From Ornithinibacillus caprae (GTDB lineage Bacteria; Bacillota; Bacilli; Bacillales; Amphibacillaceae), in contig NZ_WOCA01000010.1 in NCBI RefSeq assembly GCF_009728145.1, positions 62,001 to 126,000 of the forward strand: 64,000 bases of DNA. Reading direction: 5' to 3'. The position numbers were made by a program, and so were the translations under genes. Each line of letters begins with the position of its first letter. The first letter of the stretch is position 1. Positions 1-7,232 of this stretch are shown here, one piece after another. A model generated the notes under the pieces. The model had not been told where the DNA came from. It searched no databases and saw only the letters and a program-made list of their open reading frames with translations.

Positions 1-528
1 AGTTAAATCATTATATAATGGCAGTATTTCATCAATTCTCTCTACGGACCAACTTTCTAAAACTGCTTTTATAGCATTTTCGCGATTTTTTGCATCTTTT
101 AATTGGTCTACTTCCAAACTAACTTCCATCATCGTCTTTTCTACTGAAGGAATAGTTGGTAAGTATTTATAATAATAATCCATTATCTCCCTTATACCGT
201 AAATAACTAACTCCAACACTTCCTGTTCACTTAACTCTTTCCACCAATCAATAAAGACATCCCAATCTTGACTAAGATGGTCATTTCTTTTGATGTAAAA
301 ATCACGTAAAATCACTCCATGAGCAAATAACGTCCTTAATATTCGTAAATCTTCTTTTACACTATCAGGTAATCTATTAGATAAATCTTTGATCCATTCT
401 GATTGGATTGTAGAGTTATTTAAAAAGTAATCAAGTAATTGAATATTTGTAAAGATACTTACTCCTAAAGATTCCTTTATGTTCAATTTCGTTTGTGGAT
501 ATGTAAGTATAAAAAAATCTCTTTCCAT
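1..528 (-). CDS. Partial gene, possible DUF5937/ArsR-type regulator N-terminus
   Basis: An open frame runs from ATG at 528 to the window edge without a stop (176 codons), so the C-terminus is missing. The start has a good ribosome binding site (AGGGGTGAT) just upstream. The protein begins MERDFFILTYPQTKLN and is helical, soluble and without a signal peptide. Its layout (short beta-type start, long helical part with 'LVIYGIREIMDYYY') reminds me of the N-terminal region of winged-helix ArsR-like regulators of the DUF5937 type, where the HTH follows at the C-terminus. That HTH would lie outside the window, so the assignment is tentative. It points away from the rest of the window. Confidence 0.5.
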   Translation of the reverse strand, partial: MERDFFILTYPQTKLNIKESLGVSIFTNIQLLDYFLNNSTIQSEWIKDLSNRLPDSVKEDLRILRTLFAHGVILRDFYIKRNDHLSQDWDVFIDWWKELSEQEVLELVIYGIREIMDYYYKYLPTIPSVEKTMMEVSLEVDQLKDAKNRENAIKAVLESWSVERIDEILPLYNDLT

Positions 529-540
529 TCACATCACCCC

Positions 541-888
541 TTTATGCAATTATTCAATATTTGGATATTATATAATATTATCATAAATGATACAGTCAAA
601 TAATTCAATGTGAATAATATAAATGAGGGATTGAATTTCCGTTGATTGATTTGGCGAGGGAAAGATTCTGAAGCTATATGAAACCACTATCGGTAAAGGA
701 TTAATCATTATTGGACAAAAAGAAACGGACTGGACCTCTATTGGATCCAGCCCGGATTTATATTAAATTGAGAATAGAAAATCCTACTGGGTGATGATTG
801 AAAACCATCGATCTATATATTAGTTCACGCTGCTCCTGTTCGTTTCATTGTCGTTACGAAATCAACTATTTAGCAGTTATCCATTTTT
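541..888. other. Intergenic stretch with a short gene remnant
   Basis: No intact gene is visible. On the plus strand 671..766 is open and reads like the tail of a protein (starts KLYETTIGKGLIIIG, ends SSPDLY, then TAA) with no start codon or ribosome binding site; it may be a degraded gene end. A small inverted repeat (CTGGA...TCCAG) lies around 729..750 and could act as a weak terminator. Nothing else recognisable. Confidence 0.3.
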
Positions 889-1109
889 TTACCTGAGTAT
901 AAAACTAGAAGACAAGTTATAATTCTTCTTCGAATCTAAGCAGAGATATTCTGTTTTATTTATGTCAAAAGCAGCCTTAATATTTTCTTCTTGTTTATCT
1001 GTGCTTGATGAAGTTTTAAATGTATCAATACTTTCATCCGTGGATTTAGAACAAGCTCCAAACATCAACGTATTAATGCTAACAAAACAACAATGGAACT
1101 TTTTTTCAT
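889..1109 (-). pseudogene. Frameshifted small lipoprotein
   Basis: ATG at 1109 has a ribosome binding site (AAGGAAGTG) and opens MKKSSIVVLLALIR, then stops. The continuation of the signal peptide and a lipobox-like LMFGAC, followed by SKSTDESIDTFK, is in another frame, which stays open to 889. Joining the two frames gives a classical lipoprotein signal (MKKSSIVVLLAL...LMFGAC) with a Ser/Thr/Asp-rich linker. This is therefore read as a lipoprotein gene broken by a frameshift close to its start. The C-terminal part gives no recognisable domain. Confidence 0.6.
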
Positions 1110-1212
1110 GCTTTACACTTCCTTGTATGTATATTAATTCTGCATCGTAAGTTAAAAAGACCTCCAAATCATATAACTAACATGTAGGTTGATTAAAACC
1201 TTGTGTGACTAA

Positions 1213-1662
1213 CTAAACTCCAAACTGTTTTAAGTGATGGTCAAGGTGCTTATATATTCCTTTTCCCCATTGTTCGGAAGTAAGTTTACCGAAAAAAGGA
1301 TGTGGATGAGTCGTACACTTCTCTGGACCATTATTTTGGAAAGTTATAATTTTTTGTTTCAGTTTTTCCTTCTCTGTTTCAAATTCTTTTTCATCTACAA
1401 TCAAAATGGTTGGAATTGTAGACATATTTTGGGCATATGGCTTGTCGTTATAAAAAATTGGTTTCACAAAGTTTCCTATTAACATTCCCAGCCAACCTCT
1501 CGCTGGAAAAGAATGTCCCATTGCAATGTCTTGAAAGTAGGAGCAATGTGCTAGCATTTGGGCAACATCCATTTTACCCCATTCGGGTTTTGAACTTGGT
1601 ATTAATTTGTCAATACGGTTTAAAATTTCCTCTGAATGCAATTGATTAAAAATATTTTTCAT
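1213..1662 (-). CDS. DUF1569-family protein (DinB-like fold)
   Basis: About 149 aa. I chose the inner ATG (MKNIFNQLHSEEILNRIDKL) because GGGAG sits 8 bases upstream; the longer reading adds 7 residues with no better signal. The sequence has the features of DUF1569 proteins: an opening helix, 'WGKMDVAQMLAHC' and, at the end, 'HPFFGKLTSEQWGKGIYKHLDHHLKQFG'. The spaced histidines are typical of the DinB/YfiT-like four-helix metal-binding fold. No reaction is known for the family. It is a soluble, single gene in a row of unrelated small genes. The family call is fairly secure, the function is not. Confidence 0.75.
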   Translation of the reverse strand: MKNIFNQLHSEEILNRIDKLIPSSKPEWGKMDVAQMLAHCSYFQDIAMGHSFPARGWLGMLIGNFVKPIFYNDKPYAQNMSTIPTILIVDEKEFETEKEKLKQKIITFQNNGPEKCTTHPHPFFGKLTSEQWGKGIYKHLDHHLKQFGV

Positions 1663-1847
1663 TTGCGCATCTCCCTTTATCAATCTACCTCTACATCACC
1701 ACAAAAATCCATTTATTTTGTTCTGCTTCTTTAGATAGAAATTTTCTCCTAAAATTCTAAACAACAATTAATCCAATTTTGTTCTAAAATCTCACTCTAT
1801 TAAATGGCCCAATTATTGAAAAAAAGCTAATGATATTGTTCGACTAA

Positions 1848-1952
1848 ACTGCTTCGTTAACTAACGTTCTATTATGGATTTTATCGATAAGAAAAAGAAA
1901 AAGACAATCTTTAAGACTGCTTTACTTAGCTATTGCCCCCGTTTAAAATAGG
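1848..1952. repeat. Cassette-type intergenic repeat, copy 1 (diverged)
   Basis: Contains both core motifs of the recurring unit seen further right: ACTGCTTCGTTAACTAACG at the left and TATTGCCCCCGTTTAAAATA at the right, separated by an A-rich run and a short hairpin. The right core overlaps the 3' end of the Nudix gene at 1926. It is more diverged than the copies at 6007 and 9172. Confidence 0.5.
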
Positions 1953-2456
1953 CATTTCCCAATCTTCTAAGAGTCCCCAAGTAATTGTTGGTTTTCCTTT
2001 TAAAGATTTCATTGAACCTACATATACGTTTTCCATAGATTCCCCAAAATCTTTGTAATGTTTAACTATTTCAATTGTAGTGGCTGAAACATTTTGGTTT
2101 GCAATTTCTTGAAATTTAACCCATTTTAAAGAACCTTCATCACTTTCGATTAAAGTAAAATTTTTCGATACAGTTCCAAAAAATACAAATTGAATTCGGA
2201 TTTCTTTATTTTCTTTTGCTCTAAGTACAACATACCGAAGCGTTAAATCATTTATGTAATCCCTCTTTAGACCTGTTTCTTCTTCTATCTCCCTTAAACA
2301 CGCTCCTTTCGGTTGACTGATTTCATTACCTTCAATATGCCCGCCTATTGGGACTAATAATCCCCCAAGGAATGTATCCTTTGGTTTCTTTTGAAGAAAT
2401 AATACTTCTTGCTCCTCATTTAAAAGAAAAGCAACAGCCATTTGTCTAAGTTTCAA
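1926..2456 (-). CDS. Nudix hydrolase (longer form)
   Basis: About 176 aa. The likely start is TTG at 2456 (MKLRQMAVAFLLNEE) because GGGAGG lies a proper distance upstream; an in-frame TTG at 2465 is too close to it. Nudix proteins hydrolyse nucleoside diphosphates linked to another moiety, with Mg bound by the Nudix helix. The helix is visible at residues ~50–75 as 'GGHIEGNE...REIEEETGL', but the spacing between the first Glu and REIEEE is two residues longer than the canonical box, so activity or loop shape may differ. Substrate cannot be told. It is the first of three Nudix genes in the region, all minus strand and separated by similar repeats. Confidence 0.8.
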   Translation of the reverse strand: MKLRQMAVAFLLNEEQEVLFLQKKPKDTFLGGLLVPIGGHIEGNEISQPKGACLREIEEETGLKRDYINDLTLRYVVLRAKENKEIRIQFVFFGTVSKNFTLIESDEGSLKWVKFQEIANQNVSATTIEIVKHYKDFGESMENVYVGSMKSLKGKPTITWGLLEDWEMPILNGGNS

Positions 2457-2710
2457 AACCCCCAACCTCCCTACTCATTAGTTAAAATTACTCTTTTTAA
2501 ATATAATAATCCTTCTTAAAGTAGCTGGTTTAGCACAATATATTCACAATAGTTAAATATTAACATAATATTCAAATATATATATCCAAAAAATACTATT
2601 ACAAATAATTTTCGAACTACGAACTATAAATAACTGAAATAAACACAATTAATATTTAGAAATTTCCTAATATATTGTTTGGGTTATGATATACTTTTCT
2701 TTAGTGAATC
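2457..2710. other. Intergenic region with half a cassette repeat
   Basis: Positions 2523..2580 carry the left half of the recurring unit: AGCTGGTTTAGCACAATA followed by ATTAACATAATATTCAAAT. No terminator/right half follows, so this copy seems truncated where the plus-strand gene begins. The rest (2581..2710) is very AT-rich. A TATGATATAC sequence near 2684 could be a −10 region for the leader downstream, but no convincing −35 is seen. Confidence 0.45.
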
Positions 2711-2800
2711 AAGGAGGTACAAGTCCAATGGTAAAAAAATAATAAGAGAAAATCTTAAATTATTTTAATAACTTTAGAATAAACATGTAGATTTTCTCTT
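2711..2800 (+). promoter_or_regulatory. Leader peptide MVKK plus attenuator-type hairpin
   Basis: A strong ribosome binding site (AAGGAGGT, 2711..) precedes a five-codon open frame ATG GTA AAA AAA TAA at 2728..2742. It is followed immediately by a perfect inverted repeat: AAGAGAAAATCT (2744..2755) with AGATTTTCTCTT (2789..2800), 33-nt loop. The main start codon comes 35 bases later with its own site. A tiny well-translated peptide abutting a stem is the layout of ribosome-stalling attenuators that control some antibiotic-resistance genes. Whether the stem stops transcription or masks translation is not clear, since the T-run is weak. Confidence 0.55.
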
Positions 2801-2835
2801 TCAAAGAATGAATATATAGAAGAGAGGAAAATAAC

Positions 2836-3684
2836 ATGTTAAATAAACTAAGTGATACTATTTATTATTCATCCTATCAAGATGATAGAGAACGACCAAC
2901 ATTAGGACTGGTAGTTGGTGATCGATATAGTCTAATAATAGATTCTGGTAATTCTCCTCAGCATGCTCGGGACTTTTTACTAGAAATCGAGAACCTAAAT
3001 GTACCACCAGTTAAATATGTTGTTATTACCCATGCACATTGGGATCATTTCCTAGGAATGAATGAATTTGATGCAACAGTTATAGTTAATAGTAAAACAA
3101 ACGAAATGATAAAAAAATGGCAAAGTTTGTCCTATGACGATAGTTCATTACAAAAGTATGTGACTACTAATCAAATGAGTGCTATCTGTATGAAAATTAT
3201 ACAAACCGATATGCCAAACAGGGACAGTTTTAAGTTGAAATCTCCAGATGTAATCTTTGAAAATAAATTAACTATTGATCTAGGTAATAAAGTTTGCACT
3301 CTCGAAATTATCAAAAGTACTCATACAGATGACTCTACTATCATTTATATTCCTGATGAAAAAGTTATTTTTTTAGGTGATTGTGCATATGGTACAACCA
3401 CAAATTCTTTATTTCATTACAAGCAATCACTATTATTGCCTATGATTAAAGATATTCAAAAATATGATGCGGAAATGTTCCTACTTGGTCATGAATCTAT
3501 ATGTGACTTAAATGAAATGAATATATATTGGGAAGAGTTAACAACAGCAAGTCAAGTTGTAATGTCCGCTTCACTAGAAAATGCGATAGAGTCCTTTAAG
3601 GCAGAAAATAAAAGGGAGCCTAATGATAATGAATTATTTTTCATAAAAGCATTTGTCAATGACCATATTATTCAGTCACTATAA
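2836..3684 (+). CDS. Metallo-beta-lactamase-fold hydrolase
   Basis: 282 aa, ATG at 2836 with AGAGAGGAAAA upstream. The metal ligands of the MBL fold are visible: HAHWDH at ~residues 66–71, a His in 'KSTHTDDS' (~residue 174), Asp in 'FLGDCAYG' (~residue 194) and His in 'LLGHES' (~residue 232). The order and spacing fit an MBL-superfamily hydrolase with two zinc ions. It has no signal peptide, so it is cytoplasmic, unlike secreted class B beta-lactamases; the substrate is unknown. It is one of very few plus-strand genes in the left part, and has the leader/hairpin described at 2711, suggesting regulated expression. A terminator follows at 3705. Confidence 0.85.
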   Translation: MLNKLSDTIYYSSYQDDRERPTLGLVVGDRYSLIIDSGNSPQHARDFLLEIENLNVPPVKYVVITHAHWDHFLGMNEFDATVIVNSKTNEMIKKWQSLSYDDSSLQKYVTTNQMSAICMKIIQTDMPNRDSFKLKSPDVIFENKLTIDLGNKVCTLEIIKSTHTDDSTIIYIPDEKVIFLGDCAYGTTTNSLFHYKQSLLLPMIKDIQKYDAEMFLLGHESICDLNEMNIYWEELTTASQVVMSASLENAIESFKAENKREPNDNELFFIKAFVNDHIIQSL

Positions 3685-3704
3685 TTCAATCAAATATAAA
3701 CAGT

Positions 3705-3740
3705 AGCCATCTCATTAAAAATTGAAGTGAGGTGGCTTTT
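3705..3740 (+). terminator. Rho-independent terminator of the MBL gene
   Basis: AGCCATCTCATT pairs imperfectly with TGAGGTGGCT and is followed by TTTTAATT. It lies 20 bases after the MBL stop codon on the same strand. Confidence 0.7.
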
Positions 3741-4110
3741 AATTAGTTGATAATGATGTGCGCTTTTTAGTACAAACGCTTCGTTCCACAATAACCATTA
3801 TCCTTACATCCACCCACTCCTTGTCACGCTTACTTTATCAGTCTTTTCTCAAAACAAAAAAGAACCGAGAAGACGTACCAACAGTACGCTCCCGATTCTG
3901 ATTGAAGATATGCAAAAATAGTTCTATACTATAATGCTCTTCTAACGCACAATACCGTTCCCATTCTAGAGCGATATCATAAAAAAGTTTTATACTCTTT
4001 TTACAGTTATTGGAACTACATTATATAGACATTAAAAAAGTTCTATACTATGTTCCCTTTATTTACCAAACTTATAATTCTTAAAACTGTATTGTCTATA
4101 TTGACTTGTT
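3741..4110. other. Gene-less stretch: orphan terminator and three short repeats
   Basis: No coding region. A strong minus-strand terminator hairpin lies at 3862..3898 (GAATCGGGAGCGTAC / GTACGTCTTCTCGGTTC followed by TTTTTTG), but no minus-strand gene ends beside it. Three near-identical copies of AAAAARGTTYTATACT start near 3913, 3979 and 4032. TTCTAACGCACAATACCGTT at about 3939..3959 resembles a cassette-repeat core. The stretch looks like the remains of a lost cassette. Confidence 0.5.
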
Positions 4111-4133
4111 AAACTAAAGCACCCTTAGTTTAA
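4111..4133. repeat. Cassette-repeat core (right-type)
   Basis: AAACTAAAGCACCCTTAGTT matches the core found at the 3' end of other small genes here (GCACCC-N-TTAGTT). It overlaps the stop codon of the pseudogene at 4130. Confidence 0.5.
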
Positions 4134-4361
4134 TGACTTTCCTTTTTGAAAGACACGATAATAAAGATAATTCCAATAAGGAAGAATAACGCTATAAAAA
4201 GGTTATCTAATAATGGTATTGTTTTTGGATTAGTTGCAAACTGTCCAGTGTTTATTTGTGCTGACCAATAGACGTATCTACTTAACCTTTCAATCGTAAA
4301 AATTAGTCCACTGGTTAAAATGGAATACAGAGCCTAAAATTAGACTTATTTTTTTATCCAA
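4130..4361 (-). pseudogene. Frameshifted small membrane protein
   Basis: TTG at 4361 follows GGAGG and starts MDKKISLILGSV; the frame is lost after about 12–15 codons. The other frame continues YSILTSGLIFTIERLSRY and ends with a hydrophobic helix (LFIALFFLIGIIFIIVSF) plus KKESH before TAA at 4130. Joining both gives a ~75-aa protein with two membrane helices, N- and C-terminal. The single-base shift near 4325 makes it a pseudogene unless it is a sequencing error. No family recognised. Confidence 0.6.
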
Positions 4362-4444
4362 TACATTACCTCCTTGGTTTAATAAAGGAATTCGATTTTT
4401 TTAAATACCTAAATTCTCCTAAACTAGCCTGCCCCTGAATATGA

Positions 4445-4819
4445 TTATCTATATTGATTTGGGTCCTTCTCCCTTTTAACTGGACCTTTATGAACAAAAC
4501 TCCATTCAATAATATGGTCTGTAATTCTATCGTATAGATCATCATCAAGATAAGGTTGTTCAAAATTAAGGAGGGTATCTATATCTATTTTAATTTCATT
4601 TATTACATTATTATCAAAAGTCTTTTGATCGTTTAAAATCCCCCAAAGGTACTGGCAAAACCGTTCAAAACCGTCATCCCAATTACCGTTTCCATTATTT
4701 TGTGCTTCATACCGAAGTCTTTCAATTGCCCTTATCAATTCACCTTCAACGGTATCTGCTTGACCACTCTTTGGAACCTCGTTTATCCATATATTTTTAG
4801 CCTCTTCAAAGTATTTCAT
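4445..4819 (-). CDS. Conserved-looking hypothetical protein, 124 aa
   Basis: ATG at 4819 has a strong site (GGGAGGTAAAT). The product is soluble, acidic and helical, starting MKYFEEAKNIWINEVPKSGQ and containing 'GNWDDGFERFCQYLWGIL' and a charged end (KREKDPNQYR). I do not recognise a catalytic motif; the length and composition would suit an immunity-type or small enzyme-accessory protein, but that is a guess. It is the intact neighbour of the frameshifted gene at 4130, with only ~80 bases between them. Confidence 0.65.
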   Translation of the reverse strand: MKYFEEAKNIWINEVPKSGQADTVEGELIRAIERLRYEAQNNGNGNWDDGFERFCQYLWGILNDQKTFDNNVINEIKIDIDTLLNFEQPYLDDDLYDRITDHIIEWSFVHKGPVKREKDPNQYR

Positions 4820-4885
4820 ATTTACCTCCCTAAAATTATGTACAAAAATTTAACATTATGTATTCGGTTTTTCTTCTTAAACTAA

Positions 4886-4947
4886 CCGTTAACGCAATAA
4901 GAAAGCCCTCTTCCTATTGAAGTAAAGCACCCCGTTAGTGAAGAAGA
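4886..4947. repeat. Cassette-type intergenic repeat, short copy
   Basis: Left core CCGTTAACGCAATAA at 4886..4900 and right core AAAGCACCCCGTTAGTGAAG at 4924 on are only ~23 bases apart, so the internal terminator/AT block is reduced to AAAGCCCTCTTCCTATTGAAG. It occupies nearly all the gap between the genes at 4445 and 4951. Confidence 0.6.
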
Positions 4948-4950
4948 AAA

Positions 4951-5397
4951 TCATACTTTATCTCGCAAAGAATTCCATTTTTTTCTCCACAAAAGCGAGA
5001 TGTGGAAAAATAGTAATGATGCCACGGCACCTAATATAAAGACCCTATTTATATATAATCCACCATTATTCCCATCAGGTAAGGTTAACATCAAAATTAT
5101 TATTCCCATAATTAACAAACCACCTGCTACATAGATGATCAACTCAGTAACGTATTTTAGAAGTTTATTACCAAACTGAATTCGACCTAAAAATACATCT
5201 ACAACTATAGAGTAGAGGCTTCCACCTATTAAATATACAGGCAAAGAAAAAATTAAATATATGAAAAATAGCCCTCCAAAAGAGAAATAACCAACTCCAG
5301 TTTGTTGCTCTGCTTCTGGTGTATATTCCAAAAGAGCTAAAGATAAAGAAAGAATTAGTGCAGAAAGTACTGAAACTATACCTTTTCTAAATATCAT
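4951..5397 (-). CDS. Small membrane protein, four helices
   Basis: 148 aa, ATG at 5397 with an AGAGG site. Hydrophobic segments at about residues 8–24, 38–65, 85–107 and 118–135 predict four membrane helices; the C-terminus ends basic (WRKKWNSLRDKV), so it is likely inside. A short acidic loop (EYTPEAEQQTG) separates helices 1 and 2. No transporter or enzyme motif is seen. Similar small membrane proteins are common next to Nudix/acetyltransferase cassettes in Bacillaceae, but the role is unknown. Confidence 0.6.
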   Translation of the reverse strand: MIFRKGIVSVLSALILSLSLALLEYTPEAEQQTGVGYFSFGGLFFIYLIFSLPVYLIGGSLYSIVVDVFLGRIQFGNKLLKYVTELIIYVAGGLLIMGIIILMLTLPDGNNGGLYINRVFILGAVASLLFFHISLLWRKKWNSLRDKV

Positions 5398-5476
5398 TTA
5401 TCAATCCTCTTTTCTCACAATACTAATTTTGGTGAAATTACTTATAAGAAATCTCGCTTGATTTAATATAACTCAC

Positions 5477-5494
5477 GCAGCCGTTAGCACAATA
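5477..5494. repeat. Cassette-repeat core (left-type)
   Basis: GCAGCCGTTAGCACAATA, identical in its central part to the cores at 8092 and 9172. No matching right core is evident before the gene at 5535. Confidence 0.55.
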
Positions 5495-5534
5495 AAATAT
5501 GGACAAAGGGTTGATTAGTCAAAGGCCAGAGCTT

Positions 5535-5966
5535 TTATATTTCAAAGCCTTCTTTATCCAAGTCAAAACAGTAGTATTTTAAATTCCTATCTTTAAGCCA
5601 ATTTTCTAAAGGTATTATCCAAGGACGGAACTTTAAATAATCTCGTATCTTATCAGTTGGAATAAATTTAATTTCAATTACATCTTGGTCTGGGTCTTGA
5701 GTATCTATTTTCGATATAATTTCTCCACTATAATAGACCTGTAAATACTGTCCAAATTTCTTTGTAGTATATTCAGTTATAAAAGCAACATCTTCAATAA
5801 TAAGATGATAACCAGTCTCTTCAAGTCCTTCTCTTTTAGCAGTTGATAAAAAGGTTTCACCCAATTCCGTTGAACCTTTTGGCAGACTCCAACCATTTTT
5901 ATCTTTAATCAACAGAACTTTATTATCCTTAACTACTACAACCCCACCAGCTAAGTTATGTGTCAA
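5535..5966 (-). CDS. Nudix hydrolase
   Basis: About 143 aa. TTG at 5966 (MTHNLAGGVVVVKDN) is preferred: GGGGGAG lies 6 bases upstream, whereas the ATG five codons earlier overlaps that site. A perfect Nudix box stands at about residues 35–57: G-STELG-E-TFLSTAK-REGLEETGY. Nearby 'WSLPKGSTELGE' resembles the (di)nucleoside-polyphosphate/RppH-like subgroup, where a Pro-Lys-Gly precedes the box, so an mRNA-cap or Ap4A-type substrate is possible. The tail ends CFDLDKEGFEI. It is a single gene bracketed by the repeat cores at 5477 and 6007. Confidence 0.85.
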   Translation of the reverse strand: MTHNLAGGVVVVKDNKVLLIKDKNGWSLPKGSTELGETFLSTAKREGLEETGYHLIIEDVAFITEYTTKKFGQYLQVYYSGEIISKIDTQDPDQDVIEIKFIPTDKIRDYLKFRPWIIPLENWLKDRNLKYYCFDLDKEGFEI

Positions 5967-6006
5967 AAGTAACTCCCCCATTTTTCAAACTCTTTCTTCA
6001 AGCATC

Positions 6007-6138
6007 CTGCCCCGTTAGAACACCTTCTACCTCAATACTAACATAATATTCCAAATATAATATTAGAAATTTACCCATAAGAAAAAGGCGACCTTCTTGG
6101 ATCACCTTCTTAAGTTTTGCACCCTATAGTCGAATAAG
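6007..6138. repeat. Cassette-type intergenic repeat, full copy
   Basis: A full ~132-bp unit: CTGCCCCGTTAGAACA, then CTCAATACTAACATAATATT, then a hairpin terminator (AAAAGGCGACCTTCTTGG...TCACCTTCTT), then TTGCACCCTATAGTCGAATA. It is very close in sequence to the copy at 9172..9308, and sits exactly between two genes. Confidence 0.75.
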
Positions 6139-6143
6139 TAATG

Positions 6144-6578
6144 TTAAAGTTCTTGTTTCAATAATTTAGTTAATCCATTTGGGTAAAGCACTTTTTCTCC
6201 TGAAAATAGTTCTTCTTTTAGAATCCACTTTGCTTTAGTTGTTCTATTTCCTTCTGTTATAGCAAAAACTTCTTTATGATATAGACTTTCATCCTTAAAT
6301 TCTGTTAAATATATCTGAGTTATTTCATGTCCAATGTTCTTATCTATCATAAAAATGTTTTCTATGCATGAGATATATCGTGTAATAAGAATTTCTATGC
6401 CTAACTCTTCATTGAATTCTCTTATTAACGTCTCATCTGACCTTTCTCCAAGTTCAATTGTACCTCCAATTGGGCGGTAATAAAGACCTTCTCCTTTGGC
6501 ATGTTTTCCTTCCTTTTCTTCTAATAAAATATAATTATCTTTAGTAATTATTCCTAATGTATTTGCCCTTGGATACAC
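6144..6578 (-). CDS. Nudix hydrolase
   Basis: 144 aa, GTG start at 6578 preceded by GGGGAGG. The Nudix box is canonical at about residues 38–60: G-TIELG-E-RSDETLI-REFNEELGI. The first strand (YPRANTLGIITKDNYILLEE) and the 'GLYYRPIGG' before the box are typical for Nudix proteins annotated as ADP-ribose or MutT-like pyrophosphatases, but substrate cannot be assigned. The start codon lies directly after the stop of the broken serine-hydrolase gene (6579), so the pair may once have been co-transcribed without a repeat between them. Confidence 0.85.
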   Translation of the reverse strand: MYPRANTLGIITKDNYILLEEKEGKHAKGEGLYYRPIGGTIELGERSDETLIREFNEELGIEILITRYISCIENIFMIDKNIGHEITQIYLTEFKDESLYHKEVFAITEGNRTTKAKWILKEELFSGEKVLYPNGLTKLLKQEL

Positions 6579-7026
6579 CTAAAATCCTCCCCAGATCCAA
6601 TTACTAATTCCCAATGGTTTAAAAATTCGATTTGATAGATATTCGTCCAATGGTTCACCACTTAACACAATTCTCTGCATTACTGAGTTCGTTGTCGTGA
6701 CCTAAAGTTTTTATACCTGAGGTATGAGTTAGAATATGGCCAAATGGTTATATCTTTCTTAAGATCATTATTTAATGATGGAAAAATTGATCCAATTGGT
6801 GTGTGTAAAGTGGTAATATAACCTTCGTCTAATAATAACCCAACAGCAGTTCCCGCAAATACTTTTGTCAAAGAATTAAGTTGGATCGGTTCTTTAGTGT
6901 CTGTATAATTTTTATAAAACATATTATTATTAGAAACTATAATAAACTCGTCTGATTCCTCACTTTGACAATAATTATCAAAGAATTTTAATTTATCCTC
7001 GTTAACTTCTAATGGTCCATTTCAAT
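6579..7026 (-). pseudogene. Broken beta-lactamase-family serine hydrolase
   Basis: TTG at 7026 follows GAGGAGG but its frame stops after 7 codons. The next frame reads PLEVNEDKLKFFDNYC... and contains 'NSLTKVFAGTAVGLLLDEGY', which has the SxxK (SLTK) active site of class C beta-lactamase/PBP-like hydrolases, and 'TPIGSIFPSLNN'. A further shift gives the tail 'LDEYLSNRIFKPLGISNW', typical of this family's C-terminal half. At ~450 bases against the usual ~1 kb, the catalytic Tyr region and much of the middle are missing, so it is internally deleted and frameshifted at least twice. Confidence 0.75.
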
Positions 7027-7086
7027 TTGTAACCTCCTCTTATGTAGATGATAATTCTATTTCAAAAGTTCCTTCGTCAACTGAAC

Positions 7087-7222
7087 TACTGCATTAGCTT
7101 GATATTCCATACTGCAATACTAACATAATATTCCAATAATATTATGTTAGATCTTATCAAACAGAAAAAGGTGACCAACTGAAGATCACCTTGTTTAACT
7201 CTTGCCCCCTTTAATTCGAAAA
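7087..7222. repeat. Cassette-type intergenic repeat, full copy
   Basis: Left core is degenerate (ACTGCATTAGCTTGATA); the block CAATACTAACATAATATTCC is intact and followed by its inverse AATATTATGTTAG, then a hairpin terminator (AAAAAGGTGACCAACTGAAG / GATCACCTT) and the right core CTTGCCCCCTTTAATTCG. Confidence 0.65.
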
Positions 7223-7232
7223 GGTATTCCCA

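Noticed and set aside
1202-1225. TGTGTGACTAACTAAACTCC as left end of the older Tn7-like element
   Set aside because: Only partly like TGTGACCTATCC, not preceded by AACAC, and no 22-bp boxes follow. The left end was not found in the window.
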